Notes under the pieces: generated by a model
Seen by the model: only the letters and a program-made list of their open reading frames with translations
Databases searched by the model: none
What the model was told of the DNA's origin: nothing
Shown here: positions 1 to 5,656 of the stretch, in pieces
Numbering within the stretch: the stretch's first letter is position 1
Layout: each line of letters opens with the position of its first letter
Source of the DNA: Bacteroidota bacterium
Lineage (GTDB): Bacteria > Bacteroidota > Bacteroidia > Bacteroidales > Prolixibacteraceae
NCBI GenBank assembly: GCA_030695265.1
Contig: JAUYTA010000329.1
Coordinates: forward strand, 1 to 5,656
Direction of reading: 5' to 3'
DNA length: 5,656 nt
Translations under genes and position numbers: made by a program

Positions 1-1483
1 CGTCGCCCAGAATATCAGAAAGCACAGCGAATTTATTGTTTGCCGGATCGGTAATCAAACCCATTGCAATACCCGAAACCGGACGTTTCATTTTAACACC
101 AGCATCAAGCATACACATTGTTCCGGCGCAAACAGTGGCCATCGACGACGAACCGTTTGATTCCAAAATGTCAGATACAATCCTGATCACGTATGGAAAT
201 TCATCAGGAATCATTTTTTTCAAGGCACGCAAAGCAAGGTTTCCGTGACCGATTTCGCGACGGCCAACTCCACGTGGTACTTTGGCTTCGCCCACCGAGA
301 ATGGAGGGAAGTTGTAATGCAAAAGGAATTTTTCAACTCCCTGGTAAGTTACGCTGTCGATTTTTTTCTCGTCCATTTTGGTTCCCAAAGTGATCGAAGA
401 AAGCGACTGCGTTTCACCACGGGTAAAAATAGCCGATCCGTGTGATCCCGGCAGGTAATCAACTTCGCCCCAAATCGCACGAATCTGGGTAGTTGAACGA
501 CCGTCCAAACGGATACCTTCGTCCAGAATCATGCGGCGCATGGCTTCTTTCTCAACGTCGTGGTAATATTTTTTAATCAGTTTGATGTTTGTTCCGAGGT
601 CGATTTCGGTATTTTCAGCGTTGGCTTCCTTGTATTCAGCAATGTACTCTTCAACAATGTTGCGAAACCCTTCCATGCGAAGATGTTTGTCGTTAAGGCG
701 CTGAGTTGCCAGTGCATAACAGGCAGGATAAAGATCTTCCAGAACTTTGGCTTTCAGATCGGCATCGTTTATTTCGTGGCAATAGGTACGTTTTGTTTTT
801 CCAACCAAAGCGGCCAGTTCTTCCTGAGCCGTGCACTGAATTTTAATGGCTTCGTGAGCAACCTTGATTGCGTCGAGCATGTCTTCTTCCGAAACTTCTT
901 CCATTTCGCCTTCAACCATCATGATATTGTCGAATGTGGCGGCAACCATGATGTCGAGATCGGCTTTTTTGAGCTGCGAAAAAGTTGGGTTTACAATGAA
1001 TTTTCCATCGATGCGTGCAACACGAACTTCAGAAATAGGCGTTTCGAAAGGCACATCTGAAACTGCAATGGCAGCAGATGCGGCAAGTCCGGCCAATGAA
1101 TCGGCCATTACTTCAGAATCTGATGAAATGAGTGAAATCATCATGGCAGTTTCGGCATGGAAATCGGCAGGGAATAAAGGGCGTAAAGCGCGGTCAACCA
1201 AACGGCCAATCAACACTTCATCATCCGACGGACGTGATTCACGTTTCAGAAATCCACCGGGAAAACGTCCTGCTGCAGCGAATTTTTCTCGGTAATCAAC
1301 CGAAAGTGGCATAAAGTCCACATCTTCTTTGGCATCAACAGCGGCAACAACGGTTGCCATTAACATTGTGTCACCCATACGAACTACCACCGCACCATCG
1401 GCTTGCTTGGCCAACCGGCCGGTTTCAATGGTGATGGTACGGCCATCGCCAAGGTCAATTGTTTTAATAATTGCTTGATTCAT
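1..1483 (-). CDS. pnp: Polyribonucleotide nucleotidyltransferase (PNPase), N-terminal 494 residues, cut by window edge
   Basis: PNPase is a cytoplasmic 3'-to-5' exoribonuclease that degrades RNA with inorganic phosphate and releases nucleoside diphosphates. I translated the frame from the ATG at 1483 to the window edge and found no stop. The first RNase PH-like core holds [16 protein letters not shown] (residues 74-89), the counterpart of the RNA-contacting FFRR loop, then [12 protein letters not shown] (94-105). An alpha-helical linker spans about 240-315. The second, catalytic core begins near 320 and shows [14 protein letters not shown] (346-359), [11 protein letters not shown] (389-399), GRREIGHG (407-414) and the phosphate-binding SNGSSS (442-447). 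Counting against E. coli PNPase from memory, the last complete codon, Asp494, matches catalytic Asp486. The second catalytic Asp and the KH and S1 RNA-binding domains therefore lie outside the window. The start fits the family: [15 protein letters not shown] leads directly into the first beta strands. No Shine-Dalgarno precedes it. It lies downstream of rpsO, as in many bacteria, but behind a terminator. I see no frameshift. Identification is secure. Confidence 0.97.
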   Translation of the reverse strand, partial: MNQAIIKTIDLGDGRTITIETGRLAKQADGAVVVRMGDTMLMATVVAAVDAKEDVDFMPLSVDYREKFAAAGRFPGGFLKRESRPSDDEVLIGRLVDRALRPLFPADFHAETAMMISLISSDSEVMADSLAGLAASAAIAVSDVPFETPISEVRVARIDGKFIVNPTFSQLKKADLDIMVAATFDNIMMVEGEMEEVSEEDMLDAIKVAHEAIKIQCTAQEELAALVGKTKRTYCHEINDADLKAKVLEDLYPACYALATQRLNDKHLRMEGFRNIVEEYIAEYKEANAENTEIDLGTNIKLIKKYYHDVEKEAMRRMILDEGIRLDGRSTTQIRAIWGEVDYLPGSHGSAIFTRGETQSLSSITLGTKMDEKKIDSVTYQGVEKFLLHYNFPPFSVGEAKVPRGVGRREIGHGNLALRALKKMIPDEFPYVIRIVSDILESNGSSSMATVCAGTMCMLDAGVKMKRPVSGIAMGLITDPANNKFAVLSDILGD

Positions 1484-1581
1484 AATTTTTTGAATAATTA
1501 ATTTTTTACACGGTACTCTACAAATGGCGTGGTGGGGTATTTTATTCAGAAAAAAAAATAGTTTTTACTGAAGTTTTGCGC

Positions 1582-1618
1582 TTAAAAAACGGGTACCATC
1601 AGATTTTTTAAACGGGTA
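1582..1618. repeat. Paired AAACGGGTA direct repeats with an A/T inverted repeat upstream of pnp
   Basis: AAACGGGTA occurs at 1587-1595 and again at 1610-1618, 23 bp apart, about two helical turns. Overlapping them, TTAAAAAA (1582-1589) and TTTTTTAA (1604-1611) form an 8-bp inverted repeat around a 14-nt spacer. The block sits in the 143 bp between the rpsO terminator and the pnp start, where a pnp promoter or 5' leader would be. It could be an operator, or a weak hairpin in a read-through transcript. No canonical TAnnTTTG promoter box is present on the minus strand in this gap. The nearest is TATTTTTT in the long T run around 1550-1563, which lacks the final G and a good -33 box. The repeat is certain; its function is unknown. 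Confidence 0.4.
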
Positions 1619-1626
1619 TAAAAATA

Positions 1627-1658
1627 AGAAAAGGTCCCGATATATCGGGGCCTTTTCT
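1627..1658 (-). terminator. Intrinsic terminator after rpsO
   Basis: This is a near-perfect hairpin with a 14-bp stem, one G-T wobble and a TATA loop (1641-1644). Its core is CCCGA/TCGGG, extended by AGAAAAGG/CCTTTTCT. On the minus strand it begins 9 nt after the rpsO stop codon and is followed by a T-rich run (TTATTTTTAT). It should end most rpsO transcripts before pnp. The stem's A-rich and T-rich flanks make it partly bidirectional, but no plus-strand gene is visible to its left. Confidence 0.85.
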
Positions 1659-1667
1659 GTCTTAAAA

Positions 1668-1937
1668 TTATCGACGTAAATTGAGGTCTTTGATAATTGC
1701 GCGGTAACGGTTGATGTCTTTCTTTTTCAGATAATCCAAAAGGCTTCTGCGTTTACCTACTAAGGTGATCAGAGCACGTTGTGTGCTGAAATCTTTTTTG
1801 TTTAACTTCAGGTGTTCGGTCAAATGGCTGATACGGAATGAAAACAGTGCAATCTGCGCTTCTGACGAGCCTGTGTTTGTTGCTGATTCTCCGTATTTTT
1901 CGAAAAACTCAACTTTCTTTTCAGATGATAAATACAT
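1668..1937 (-). CDS. rpsO: 30S ribosomal protein S15
   Basis: S15 is a primary binder of the central domain of 16S rRNA. It holds the three-way junction of helices 20, 21 and 22, which lets S6 and S18 join. The 89-residue product has the usual family length. It shows the hallmark TGSSEAQIALFSFRISHLTEHL (starting at Thr22; shown are 22 residues of the first helices in part), the RNA-contacting His42 and Asp49 region (LNKKD, 45-49), GKRRSLLDYLKKKD (61-74) and the basic end DLNLRR. An in-frame ATG at 1964 would add nine residues (MYNNLNKRY). I rejected it because family members start at the MYLSSEKK position, and the longer start would leave only 2 nt between the start codon and the leader hairpin at 1967-2005. 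The leader has no Shine-Dalgarno and is A-rich just before the start, which is normal for this phylum. The gene has its own promoter and terminator and lies upstream of pnp. Confidence 0.97.
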   Translation of the reverse strand: MYLSSEKKVEFFEKYGESATNTGSSEAQIALFSFRISHLTEHLKLNKKDFSTQRALITLVGKRRSLLDYLKKKDINRYRAIIKDLNLRR

Positions 1938-1966
1938 GTAACGTTTGTTTAAATTGTTGTACAATG

Positions 1967-2005
1967 TTTAAGCCGCAGCATTGCTTTCAATCGCAACGGC
2001 TTAAA
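1967..2005 (-). promoter_or_regulatory. Structured 5' leader hairpin of rpsO, possible S15 autoregulatory element
   Basis: In the rpsO leader RNA, TTTAAGCCG (2005-1997) pairs perfectly with CGGCTTAAA (1975-1967), giving 9 bp. Directly above it TTGC (1996-1993) pairs with GCAA (1984-1981) around an 8-nt loop. A 5-nt bulge, TGCTG, is left on the 3' side. The hairpin ends 29 nt before the rpsO start codon and lies about 15 nt after the predicted transcription start. The structure is seen directly. It is established that S15 represses its own synthesis through leader RNAs in several phyla, and that those leaders differ in shape. That this hairpin is such a site is inference. It is not a terminator, because no T run follows it. 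Confidence 0.5.
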
Positions 2006-2025
2006 ATTAATTTTTAAAAGCAGCG

Positions 2026-2055
2026 CAAAAATAGTCAAATATCTTTGTAATTCAA
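2026..2055 (-). promoter_or_regulatory. Bacteroidota-type promoter of rpsO
   Basis: On the minus strand a TTG (2055-2053) is followed by exactly 19 nt and then TATTTTTG (2033-2026). This matches the primary sigma-factor consensus of Bacteroidota, TTG or TTTG then TAnnTTTG. Transcription should begin near 2020, giving a leader of about 83 nt that includes the hairpin at 1967-2005. The box on the opposite strand at 2040-2047 (TATCTTTG) lies inside this promoter's spacer, so transcription from the two strands could interfere. Confidence 0.7.
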
Positions 2056-2076
2056 GTAGGTGGCGAGTTTATTTTA

Positions 2077-2123
2077 AATGACTGTCCGTTTGCATAGCTA
2101 CCCTGCATTTTATGACAGTCATT
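2077..2123. repeat. 10-bp perfect inverted repeat
   Basis: AATGACTGTC (2077-2086) and GACAGTCATT (2114-2123) are exact reverse complements around a 27-nt spacer. The right arm is also the first unit of the phased GTCATT series at 2118-2143. It lies upstream of the rpsO promoter and downstream of the outer-membrane protein gene. It could be a hairpin in RNA read from either strand, or paired protein-binding half-sites. Confidence 0.5.
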
Positions 2124-2143
2124 GGTTGTCATTGGTTGTCATT
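2118..2143. repeat. Three GTCATT units at exact 10-bp spacing
   Basis: GTCATT occurs at 2118-2123, 2128-2133 and 2138-2143. The first two intervals are both filled by GGTT, so ATTGGTTGTC is a perfect tandem duplication (2121-2130 and 2131-2140). One inverted copy, AATGAC, lies at 2077-2082. Ten-base spacing places all copies on one face of the helix, as in operators that bind a regulator cooperatively. A simple replication-slippage duplication would look the same. No regulator is known from the sequence. Confidence 0.5.
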
Positions 2144-2203
2144 CAGTTGGTATTTTCGGGCAACTTAATGAAAATTAAGGAGGTGTGGCAGCCTCAGACT
2201 TTT

Positions 2204-2240
2204 AATCCGGATGAGAATTTCAAGAACAGCCGGATTTTTT
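2204..2240 (+). terminator. Weak candidate terminator, plus strand
   Basis: AATCCGG (2204-2210) pairs with CCGGATT (2230-2236) around a 19-nt loop. T residues continue to 2240 when read on the plus strand. The stem is only 7 bp and the loop is long, so it may be weak. It would end a plus-strand transcript coming from the gap to its left. On the minus strand it lies just after the stop codon of the outer-membrane protein gene but is followed by AAAAG, so it is a poor terminator in that direction. Confidence 0.3.
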
Positions 2241-2925
2241 ATTCTTCTAATCGTTTTTCATCAATACCTTTCCTGAACCCGATAACAAATGAAATCCGGG
2301 CATAATTGGCGGCATAAAAGTTTGGAAATTCGCTTTTGGTCCACAAATAGCTGAAATTAAGACCAATGGTGGTTTTGTCGATGAAGCCGGTTTCAAAAAG
2401 TCTGAACTTGATTCCATAGGCAGGTTTGTTAAAGTAGTCGCGGTTAAGTCCACTTTTGCGTATTTCACCGGAACTGGGGGGATTAGTTAACATGGTGGAA
2501 TAGGAAATATTCAAATTGTTGTAACCTATCATCAGGTATTCTGCCTCGGGACCAATTGCCAATGTTAGCCTGCTATTTATCCGCATCTGAACCAACAAAG
2601 CCGCATCGGCAAAAAGGCTTGTTATATTTCCGGAGTAATAACTATGTCCCCCAAGTCCTCCCGAGTCAAGATTAATATTTGAATATTGCAAATTTAGTCC
2701 GGCTTCTTTTCTGATAGAAAACCGATGATCATTGTTGTACCAGCTTTCGGTTGCATTTAATTTCAGATAAGTTGGAGGAGAATTTTCGTTCCAATAATTG
2801 TGCTGAACAGGTGAAGATGTTTTATTAATTCCAAAGGCAAAGCCGGTTTCACGTATTTTTTGTCCGAAAACATTGTTAAGGGCTGAGAGCATAAAAAAGC
2901 AAAAGAAAAAAGTTGTTCGTTTCAT
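2239..2925 (-). CDS. Secreted protein, probable outer-membrane beta-barrel, function unknown
   Basis: This is a 228-residue protein of no family I can name. It starts with a clear Sec signal peptide: MKRTT, a Phe-rich hydrophobic stretch (residues 6-16), then NNVFG with likely cleavage before Gln22, a common pattern in this phylum. The rest has alternating polar and hydrophobic stretches with many Tyr, Asn, Gly and Ser residues, such as AGLNLQYSNINL, LTLAIGPEAEYLMIGY, YGIKFRLFETGF, TTIGLNFSYLW and YARISFVIGFRKG. These look like strands of an 8- to 10-strand barrel of the PorT-like kind. A charged tail, DEKRLEE, follows the last strand. An in-frame ATG at 3000 would add 25 residues (MRRGIPLF...), burying the signal peptide, so I chose 2925. 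It is separated from susD by a terminator and is probably its own transcription unit. A role in adhesion, transport or envelope structure cannot be told apart. Confidence 0.75.
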   Translation of the reverse strand: MKRTTFFFCFFMLSALNNVFGQKIRETGFAFGINKTSSPVQHNYWNENSPPTYLKLNATESWYNNDHRFSIRKEAGLNLQYSNINLDSGGLGGHSYYSGNITSLFADAALLVQMRINSRLTLAIGPEAEYLMIGYNNLNISYSTMLTNPPSSGEIRKSGLNRDYFNKPAYGIKFRLFETGFIDKTTIGLNFSYLWTKSEFPNFYAANYARISFVIGFRKGIDEKRLEE

Positions 2926-3188
2926 TACTATTCGTTGAATGAGTGAAAAACCGAAGTTTTGTAAAGTTAAACTAATAAAGAGAGGTATTCCTCGTCTCAT
3001 TGGTTTCTTTTTATGTTTTTAATATATTCCGGTGTCCCGCACCTAAGCAATTATCAGCAAAGACTTCTTTTACAGAGGTTTCTGTGCGTTGAACCTGAAC
3101 GCAGATTATCTCAAATTCGCAGGATATGTCTCTGCCAAGTGCGACTGAACACGGAACAATTTCTTCTCATCTAAACGAAGGACATTCT
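2926..3188. other. Intergenic region without a recognisable gene
   Basis: This stretch between the susD terminator and the barrel gene must hold the barrel gene's promoter, but I find no good TTG-N19-TAnnTTTG match on the minus strand. Two small hairpins are visible: ACAGA/TCTGT with a GGTT loop near 3072-3085, and an overlapping one pairing GCGTT with AACGC near 3086-3103. Neither has a T run. GGTG/CACC brackets a 5-nt loop near 3032-3044. No protein-like reading was found on either strand apart from the rejected N-terminal extension of the barrel gene. Confidence 0.5.
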
Positions 3189-3228
3189 AAAAAACAAAGG
3201 CCATCCGTTGGGTGCCGGACAGCCTTTG
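3189..3228 (-). terminator. Strong intrinsic terminator ending the susC-susD operon
   Basis: Read on the minus strand, CAAAGGC (3228-3222) pairs with GCCTTTG (3201-3195). After a two-base mismatch, TCCG pairs with CGGA around an 8-nt loop (3215-3208). Six T residues (3194-3189) follow directly. It begins 21 nt after the susD stop codon. This is a textbook rho-independent terminator, so the operon ends at susD and does not continue into the barrel gene. Confidence 0.9.
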
Positions 3229-3249
3229 CCTATTATTTGATTCGGCAGA

Positions 3250-5130
3250 TTAATTGTCGTCTTCAGCCGGAATGGTAGTTAATGCAGAAACGTTGTTCGC
3301 ATAACCATCGTAGCCAAAGTTTTGATTAATAACTCCCTGTGTGTTTGAGCTGATTGAGTTTTGCGGAATTGGCCACAATACATGGTAGGCACTCATGGTA
3401 TATTCCTGACCATTGTTGGCTTTTACACCTTTGTTGTACCAGTCGGTTTTTTCAGTGATCCGGTCGAAGTAGAAGTTCTTGGTTCCGAAATTGGCTACTG
3501 TATAGGCGTTGCCTTTGTAGGATTTACCGGTTTTTGCAAAGATGAACGAAATTCGGTTTAATTCAGTTTTACGTGGTTCTTCCCAGAACAATTCGCGGGC
3601 ACGTTCGTCCAGAATAGTTCCAATGTCGAATTTACCGGCATCGGTATAAGCCGCAGCTCCGGCGCGGGTACGAATGGCATTCACATCGGCCATTGCCTTG
3701 GCAATATCACCTTTCCACCAATATGCTTCGGCTCGTAACAGATAAGTTTCTGCCAAACGGAAGACATACCAGTCATATGATCCTCCCTGTGGCTGAATAC
3801 GCCGAGGGTCCGGATTGTACAATTTGTAGTGTGGCCAACCATACCAGTTACGAATGGTGTCGGTAGTTAAAACCTTACCCGAAGCATCTCTTAGTTGCAA
3901 AGGTTTGTTGTAATAAGGATTGGTTTTCAGATTTGGATGGTTGTAAACCAGGTCTTCCATGTTTATCCAATTGCCTTTTTTGTGACGTAAATCGTTCGGA
4001 TCGTCCCATATTTTACGAGTGTGGTAATTTGTTCCACGGGCGCGACCGATTCCACGACCGAAAGTTTCCACCAGTTTAATATCCTGATTGGCAATGTCGG
4101 AAGTTCCGGGGCCTTTGCCATCAGGAGTTCTTAGGAAGTTCGAATTAGAAACTCCCCAGAATGGAACTGCCTGACGCATAATCTGAAGATCGAGACGAGA
4201 ATCAATAAGGTCTTCTTTCGACATTACCATGAAAAGAACTTCCTTATTGGCACCAATTGCTTTGTTGGCGTGCCAGTGCAGGCGAGCGATAACATCATCA
4301 CGCACAATGCCCTGTTTGGTTAAATAATCGCCATCTTCTTTAGGAATAGCGCCAAACGGAGTTTTCATCAAACTGTATACCCCACCATCAATCAATGCGT
4401 TTGAAGAAGTTATTGCTGCATCAAAGTCGCCCAAAGCCAGATTGATTTTGGTTAATAAATGCTGACAGGCGCCTTTGGTTACACGTCCGCGGTCGGCATT
4501 ATCAAGGCACCATGTTGACGCAAACTCCATGTCTTTCTTTATTTTCTGAAGGATGACTTCGCGTTTGGTAGTTGCCAAATCAAGTTTTGGTTCCAGAATT
4601 TCTTTCCCAATAAACGGCACATCGCCAAATTGCTGGGTCAACCGGTAATAACGGTAAGCCCGGTGAAAATAAGCAGCTCCTAAAACTGCGTTGCGTTCGG
4701 CTTCTGTAGCAAATTTGGTTTTGTCGATGCGCGAAATAACCACATTGGCATATTTAATACCGTTATATGTCTCCAGCCAATACCAGCCAATGCGGTTAAA
4801 GTCGTTGCTGTTTAACTGCGAACTGGGTGTGATCTGGATGTTCATATTCATTGCCGGCCCAGGTTTGTCGGTAGTTCCTTCGACGCAAACCTCAGAAAAG
4901 ATAAGTTCAGTAATGATTGGGGCTCCATCGCCATAGAATTCGTATCGGATATTCCGTTCGCAGGCGGTTAATGCGCCATACATTCCACGGGCATCAACGA
5001 AGGCATTTTCAGGAGTAAAGATTGACAGTGGCTTTGGTTCGAGCCATTCTTCGCTGCAATTCATCATTCCCAATGTTAGAGAAAGGAAAAGCAGTATTCG
5101 AAAAAATGATTTTATATATTTTGTGTTCAT
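3250..5130 (-). CDS. SusD/RagB-family outer-membrane lipoprotein, nutrient binding
   Basis: SusD-type proteins are surface lipoproteins that cap a SusC transporter and capture oligosaccharides or peptides for import. The 626-residue product opens with a lipoprotein signal peptide: KYIKSFFRILLFLSLTLG, then MMNC with Cys25 as the lipidated residue. The following SEE resembles the acidic surface-export signal of Bacteroidota lipoproteins. The N-terminal helical TPR-like half includes GAAYFHRAYRYYRLTQQFGD (151-170). The C-terminal half has the family's most conserved stretches: YVFRLAETYLLRAEAYWWKG (455-474), then NAIRTRAGA, ILDERARELFWEEPRKTEL (506-524) and LWPIPQ (585-590). Length is slightly above the usual 500-600. 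The lipobox has Asn rather than Gly, Ala or Ser before Cys, which is unusual. The substrate cannot be read from the sequence, and no glycoside hydrolase is in view. It follows the susC homologue by 25 bp in one operon, and a terminator comes right after it. No Shine-Dalgarno is seen. Confidence 0.95.
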   Translation of the reverse strand: MNTKYIKSFFRILLFLSLTLGMMNCSEEWLEPKPLSIFTPENAFVDARGMYGALTACERNIRYEFYGDGAPIITELIFSEVCVEGTTDKPGPAMNMNIQITPSSQLNSNDFNRIGWYWLETYNGIKYANVVISRIDKTKFATEAERNAVLGAAYFHRAYRYYRLTQQFGDVPFIGKEILEPKLDLATTKREVILQKIKKDMEFASTWCLDNADRGRVTKGACQHLLTKINLALGDFDAAITSSNALIDGGVYSLMKTPFGAIPKEDGDYLTKQGIVRDDVIARLHWHANKAIGANKEVLFMVMSKEDLIDSRLDLQIMRQAVPFWGVSNSNFLRTPDGKGPGTSDIANQDIKLVETFGRGIGRARGTNYHTRKIWDDPNDLRHKKGNWINMEDLVYNHPNLKTNPYYNKPLQLRDASGKVLTTDTIRNWYGWPHYKLYNPDPRRIQPQGGSYDWYVFRLAETYLLRAEAYWWKGDIAKAMADVNAIRTRAGAAAYTDAGKFDIGTILDERARELFWEEPRKTELNRISFIFAKTGKSYKGNAYTVANFGTKNFYFDRITEKTDWYNKGVKANNGQEYTMSAYHVLWPIPQNSISSNTQGVINQNFGYDGYANNVSALTTIPAEDDN

Positions 5131-5155
5131 ATTTATATTTGCTTTTTAAAGTGAA

Positions 5156-5656
5156 TTACAGGGTTATGTTTACACCGAAAGTGAAGATGCGGGGAGAAGG
5201 ACCATTGGCAAATCGAGGAACACCATTACTATCAAGATCGTCCGGATTGCGGTATTGTTCCGGATCCCAGAATTTCCATTCCGGTGCCCAATAAGCTACA
5301 TTTCTGACGGTAGCAAAGAATTTCAGGTTGCTGATATCTGCTTTCTGTACAATGGCTCTTGGAACAGTATATGCCAGACTGATGTTGTCGAAACGGATAA
5401 ATGACCGTTGTCTCCAAACATTGAATACAGCGCCACCTTCGTTTGAATAGATGCGGGCGTAATCGTTTAACGGATTTTCAGGAGTCCAGTAAGGAGTGAC
5501 ATATTGATTAACACGCTCTGGAAAATTTTCCCGGTTTTTGGCTACATTGTAAGTTCCGTAATGTCCCCAGTTGGAATAGAATGACATCGAAAGATCGAAG
5601 TTTTTAAAGATGTTAAATTCCTGGCGCAGGTTCCAACGGTAGAGAGGTTCCGTCTG
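5156..5656 (-). CDS. SusC/RagA-family TonB-dependent outer-membrane transporter, C-terminal 166 residues
   Basis: SusC-type proteins are large (about 1000-residue) 22-strand beta-barrels that import nutrients using TonB energy. Only the last barrel strands are in the window. The frame is open to the right edge, so the annotated part begins at codon CAG of an upstream sequence, not at the internal Met at 5587. Typical SusC end motifs are present: EPLYRWNLRQEFNIFKNFDL, then WTPENPLNDYARI, SFIRFDNISLAYTVP, LKFFATVRNVAYW, and the final strand PSPRIFTFGVNITL. The chain ends in Leu, not the usual aromatic residue. The susD homologue starts 25 bp downstream, the standard pairing in which SusD acts as a lid on the barrel. 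The N-terminal carboxypeptidase-like domain, TonB box, plug and promoter lie outside the window. Confidence 0.93.
   Translation of the reverse strand, partial: QTEPLYRWNLRQEFNIFKNFDLSMSFYSNWGHYGTYNVAKNRENFPERVNQYVTPYWTPENPLNDYARIYSNEGGAVFNVWRQRSFIRFDNISLAYTVPRAIVQKADISNLKFFATVRNVAYWAPEWKFWDPEQYRNPDDLDSNGVPRFANGPSPRIFTFGVNITL

Noticed and set aside
560..1060. Long open frame on the plus strand, 166 codons, antisense to pnp
   Set aside because: It lies wholly inside the confirmed pnp frame, and its translation is a Phe/Asn-rich shadow with no domain.
864..1295. Plus-strand open frame of 143 codons rich in Ser, Met and Ala
   Set aside because: It is antisense to conserved PNPase codons. The composition is that expected from reading pnp backwards.
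1938..1964. Nine-residue N-terminal extension of S15 from the ATG at 1964
   Set aside because: It makes the protein longer than the 89-residue family norm and puts the start against the base of the leader hairpin.
2176..2239. Shine-Dalgarno-like TAAGGAGGTG followed by ATG at 2211
   Set aside because: The distance to the ATG is about 25 nt, too far, and the resulting 21-residue peptide overlaps the barrel gene's end.
2168..2305. Plus-strand 45-codon frame MKIKEVWQPQ..., also extendable to an ATG at 2078
   Set aside because: It has no recognisable family, runs antisense into the barrel gene, and its start has no supporting signal. The Shine-Dalgarno-like TAAGGAGGTG lies after this ATG, not before it. 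Kept only as context for the possible small transcript.
2926..3000. N-terminal extension of the barrel protein starting at 3000
   Set aside because: It would place 25 residues before an otherwise well-formed signal peptide beginning at 2925.
4691..4936. Plus-strand 81-codon frame inside susD
   Set aside because: It is antisense to a well-conserved SusD coding region and shows no independent signal. The same applies to 3361-3561 and 5022-5294.

Overview
This window looks like Bacteroidota chromosome, most likely Bacteroidales or a relative. The evidence is a SusC/SusD outer-membrane pair, signal peptides of the '...FG|Q' and surface-lipoprotein kinds common in this phylum, a promoter matching the Bacteroidota consensus (TTG, 19 nt, TAnnTTTG) in front of rpsO, and AT-rich leaders without Shine-Dalgarno sequences before the genes. 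All five protein genes I can support are on the minus strand, so the window is transcribed right to left. I see no insertion sequence, CRISPR array, tRNA, rRNA or phage gene.

Read in the direction of transcription: (1) 5656-5156 is the C-terminal end of a SusC-type TonB-dependent transporter, cut by the window edge. (2) Its SusD-type lipoprotein partner follows 25 bp later (5130-3250). A strong intrinsic terminator at 3228-3189 closes this nutrient-uptake operon. (3) After about 260 bp with no recognisable gene comes a 228-aa secreted protein, probably an outer-membrane beta-barrel of unknown role (2925-2239). (4) A roughly 180-bp intergenic stretch (2056-2238) holds helically phased GTCATT repeats, a 10-bp inverted repeat and a possible plus-strand terminator. 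(5) The rpsO (ribosomal protein S15) promoter, a leader with a strong hairpin, the rpsO gene (1937-1668) and its terminator follow. (6) Last is pnp, polynucleotide phosphorylase, from 1483 and running off the left edge at residue 494, in the catalytic site.

Functionally there are two unrelated blocks. The right block imports an unidentified polymer, probably a glycan or peptide, across the outer membrane. The left block is the widely conserved rpsO-pnp neighbourhood, linking ribosome assembly and RNA turnover. The window is mostly ordinary. No previously undescribed protein system is visible. The observations most worth checking are non-coding: the structured rpsO leader, and the repeat-rich gap at 2040-2240 that may encode a small plus-strand transcript.
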